Under the pieces are notes generated by a model, which saw only the letters and a program-made list of their open reading frames with translations, ran no database searches and was not told the origin of the DNA. 64,000 nucleotides of DNA from Paenibacillus aquistagni (GTDB taxonomy: Bacteria > Bacillota > Bacilli > Paenibacillales > Paenibacillaceae): assembly GCF_900177815.1 (NCBI RefSeq), contig NZ_FXAZ01000001.1:1612001-1676000 (forward strand), written 5' to 3'. This document shows, in pieces, positions 63,145 through 64,000 of this stretch. The number at the start of each line of letters is the position of its first letter. Position 1 is the stretch's first letter. Position numbers and translations under genes: made by a program.

Positions 63145-63276
63145 ATGAAACAATATACGACGGATCAGCAACTATGGCTTAGTGGAAAACCAAGCGAGAT
63201 AACTGCAGCATTAAGACGCATGGTGATCCGAAGCGGCAAGGAGACCACACTTCAACAACTGCTTCAAAAAAAGTAG
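63145..63276 (+). CDS. mciZ: MciZ-like FtsZ inhibitor (43 aa)
   Basis: This small gene encodes MKQYTTDQQLWLSGKPSEI followed by a basic helix and ends TLQQLLQKK. B. subtilis MciZ (40 aa) has GKAWEIRAKLKE where this protein has GKPSEITAALRR, with similar flanking lengths. MciZ caps FtsZ filaments in the mother cell to stop division during sporulation. AAGGGG lies 9 bp before the ATG. A sigma-E-like promoter upstream fits mother-cell expression, and the neighbourhood (next to nudF) is that of B. subtilis mciZ as I recall it. Identity is inferred from a short match. Confidence 0.6.
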   Translation: MKQYTTDQQLWLSGKPSEITAALRRMVIRSGKETTLQQLLQKK

Positions 63277-63395
63277 ACTGGCTGTCAATCTTTCACGATC
63301 GTTTGCGGTCATTGATTTATGCATCTTCAAGTATCAGCAATAGTTTGGGTGCTGGTGTCGGAGTTGGTGCCGCATAATCTTGTTCATGTGATGCA

Positions 63396-63432
63396 AAAAA
63401 GGCGCCTCCCGCAGCGGAAAGGCACCTTTTTT
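63396..63432 (+). terminator. Shared terminator between mciZ candidate and the oxidoreductase gene
   Basis: AAAAGGCGCC and GGCACCTTTT enclose CCGC/GCGG, with T runs on both strands, so it can serve both convergent genes. The rest of 63277-63524 holds nothing else I can support. Confidence 0.75.
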
Positions 63433-63524
63433 TATAGCGATTCGACAGTCAATGGTAGTTAAACTTGAGGTCTAGGAATGACGACTATCTATCGCACCTA
63501 ACATTCACGCATCCATAAAAGCAG

Positions 63525-64000
63525 TCATCCCTGGTGCAATAGTTCGTGATTGGAATTGGTGATATGAATGGCTTGCTTCTGCGCTAACAGGCACAACTCC
63601 GCTGCTTTGAAGGCATGAGCTTGTGTCATAGCATGCTCTGTACGATGAATGCAATCCAAGATCAGTTCGCCAAAGAAGGGATAGCCGACTTTGCCGTTGA
63701 CATGCTCATGATGCTCGCCAGCTTGATTCACCCAATAGACATGATCGCCTTCTGTGGAGCGGGCAACATCAATATATTTTCGAAGCTCAATATACCCGTC
63801 TGTTCCTAAAATGATGGTGCGGCCATCGCCCCAAGTCCCAAGGCCATCAGGCGTAAACCAGTCTACCCGAAAATATTGCGTGGCGCCGTTATCTCCGACT
63901 AAGGTAGCGTCGCCAAAGTCTTCAAGCTCCGGATAAGCCGGATTATGATAATTCCCCACTTTACTATGGAGTACCTTCGCATCCTTACAGCCAGCATAAT
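63525..64000 (-). CDS. Gfo/Idh/MocA-family oxidoreductase, C-terminal part (cut by window edge)
   Basis: The frame stays open to the right edge, so only the last ~158 residues are seen. They form the C-terminal alpha/beta domain of NAD(P)-dependent sugar/inositol dehydrogenases: GNYHNPAYPELEDFGDATLV, FRVDWFTPDGLGTWGDGR, ILGTDGYIELRKYID and the helical end AHAFKAAELCLLAQKQA. The Rossmann domain lies outside. The specific substrate is unknown. A terminator shared with the mciZ candidate follows. Confidence 0.85.
   Translation of the reverse strand, partial: YAGCKDAKVLHSKVGNYHNPAYPELEDFGDATLVGDNGATQYFRVDWFTPDGLGTWGDGRTIILGTDGYIELRKYIDVARSTEGDHVYWVNQAGEHHEHVNGKVGYPFFGELILDCIHRTEHAMTQAHAFKAAELCLLAQKQAIHITNSNHELLHQG

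Noticed and set aside
63183-63379. Open frame after the mciZ candidate ending in a Gly-rich LGAGVGVGAA
   Set aside because: No start codon with a ribosome site; it overlaps mciZ in another frame. It may be a remnant but cannot be supported.

Overview
The window comes from an endospore-forming, low-to-moderate GC Bacillota. Gene content and small lineage features point to Paenibacillaceae, most likely a Paenibacillus relative. The features are a GlnRS gene, a ResB protein with an N-terminal zinc ribbon, and ypeB without sleB. That placement is inferred, since no rRNA or tRNA gene lies in the window. Almost all genes are on the minus strand. The order closely follows the Bacillus subtilis chromosome around spoIVA-der-ypfA-serA-res-rib-spoIIA-fur-nudF, read backwards.

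Layout. 1-1564: end of a sugar ABC transporter operon (ATPase cut by the window edge, lipoprotein binding protein, promoter). 1657-2882: a small hypothetical gene and a DinB-family gene whose promoter contains a LexA box. 2976-9138: spoIVA, then glnS under a glutamine T-box riboswitch, then an operon of yphE (DUF2768), a [2Fe-2S] ferredoxin, a nucleotidyltransferase-fold protein, a second ferredoxin and yphF. 9249-12068: an iron-uptake insertion, with a Btr-like AraC regulator fused to a binding-protein domain and a siderophore-binding lipoprotein, each behind a Fur box. 12205-20199: spoVIF, gpsA, plsY, der, yphA, an S1-domain protein gene, plsC, cmk, ypfB and the PilZ protein gene ypfA. 20470-26522: ypeB, a tiny zinc-ribbon gene, prsW, a mecA-family adaptor, a YtxH-like protein, a metallophosphoesterase, a coiled-coil membrane protein and a CPBP protease.

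26835-28854: serA on the plus strand with a serine T-box. 28892-34750: resABCDE (cytochrome c maturation and the ResDE two-component system). 34822-41664: rluB, spmAB, dacB, gerW, a DUF2953 gene, ytkL and scpAB. 41683-46029: the ribDE-BA-H riboflavin operon behind an FMN riboswitch. 46128-53132: ppiB, lysA, spoVAF, sigF, spoIIAB, spoIIAA and dacF. 53309-58183: pdp, punA, deoB, xerD and yqzK. 58427-59838: a cytoplasmic subtilisin-like protease on the plus strand, convergent with fur. 59863-63026: fur, spoIIM, endoQ and nudF. 63060-63276: an unlisted 43-aa gene that looks like the FtsZ inhibitor mciZ, with a sigma-E-like promoter. The window ends inside a Gfo/Idh/MocA oxidoreductase gene.

The window is mainly a chromosomal core block: sporulation, cell envelope, ribosome and GTPase functions, respiration assembly and vitamin or amino-acid synthesis. 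The points most worth following are regulatory and small-gene ones: the Gln T-box on glnS, the LexA box inside the dinB-like promoter, the FMN riboswitch with an unusually distant terminator, the mciZ candidate, and lineage changes in ResE, XerD, SpoVAF and the ypeB locus. I saw no CRISPR array, prophage, insertion sequence or obvious new defence system.
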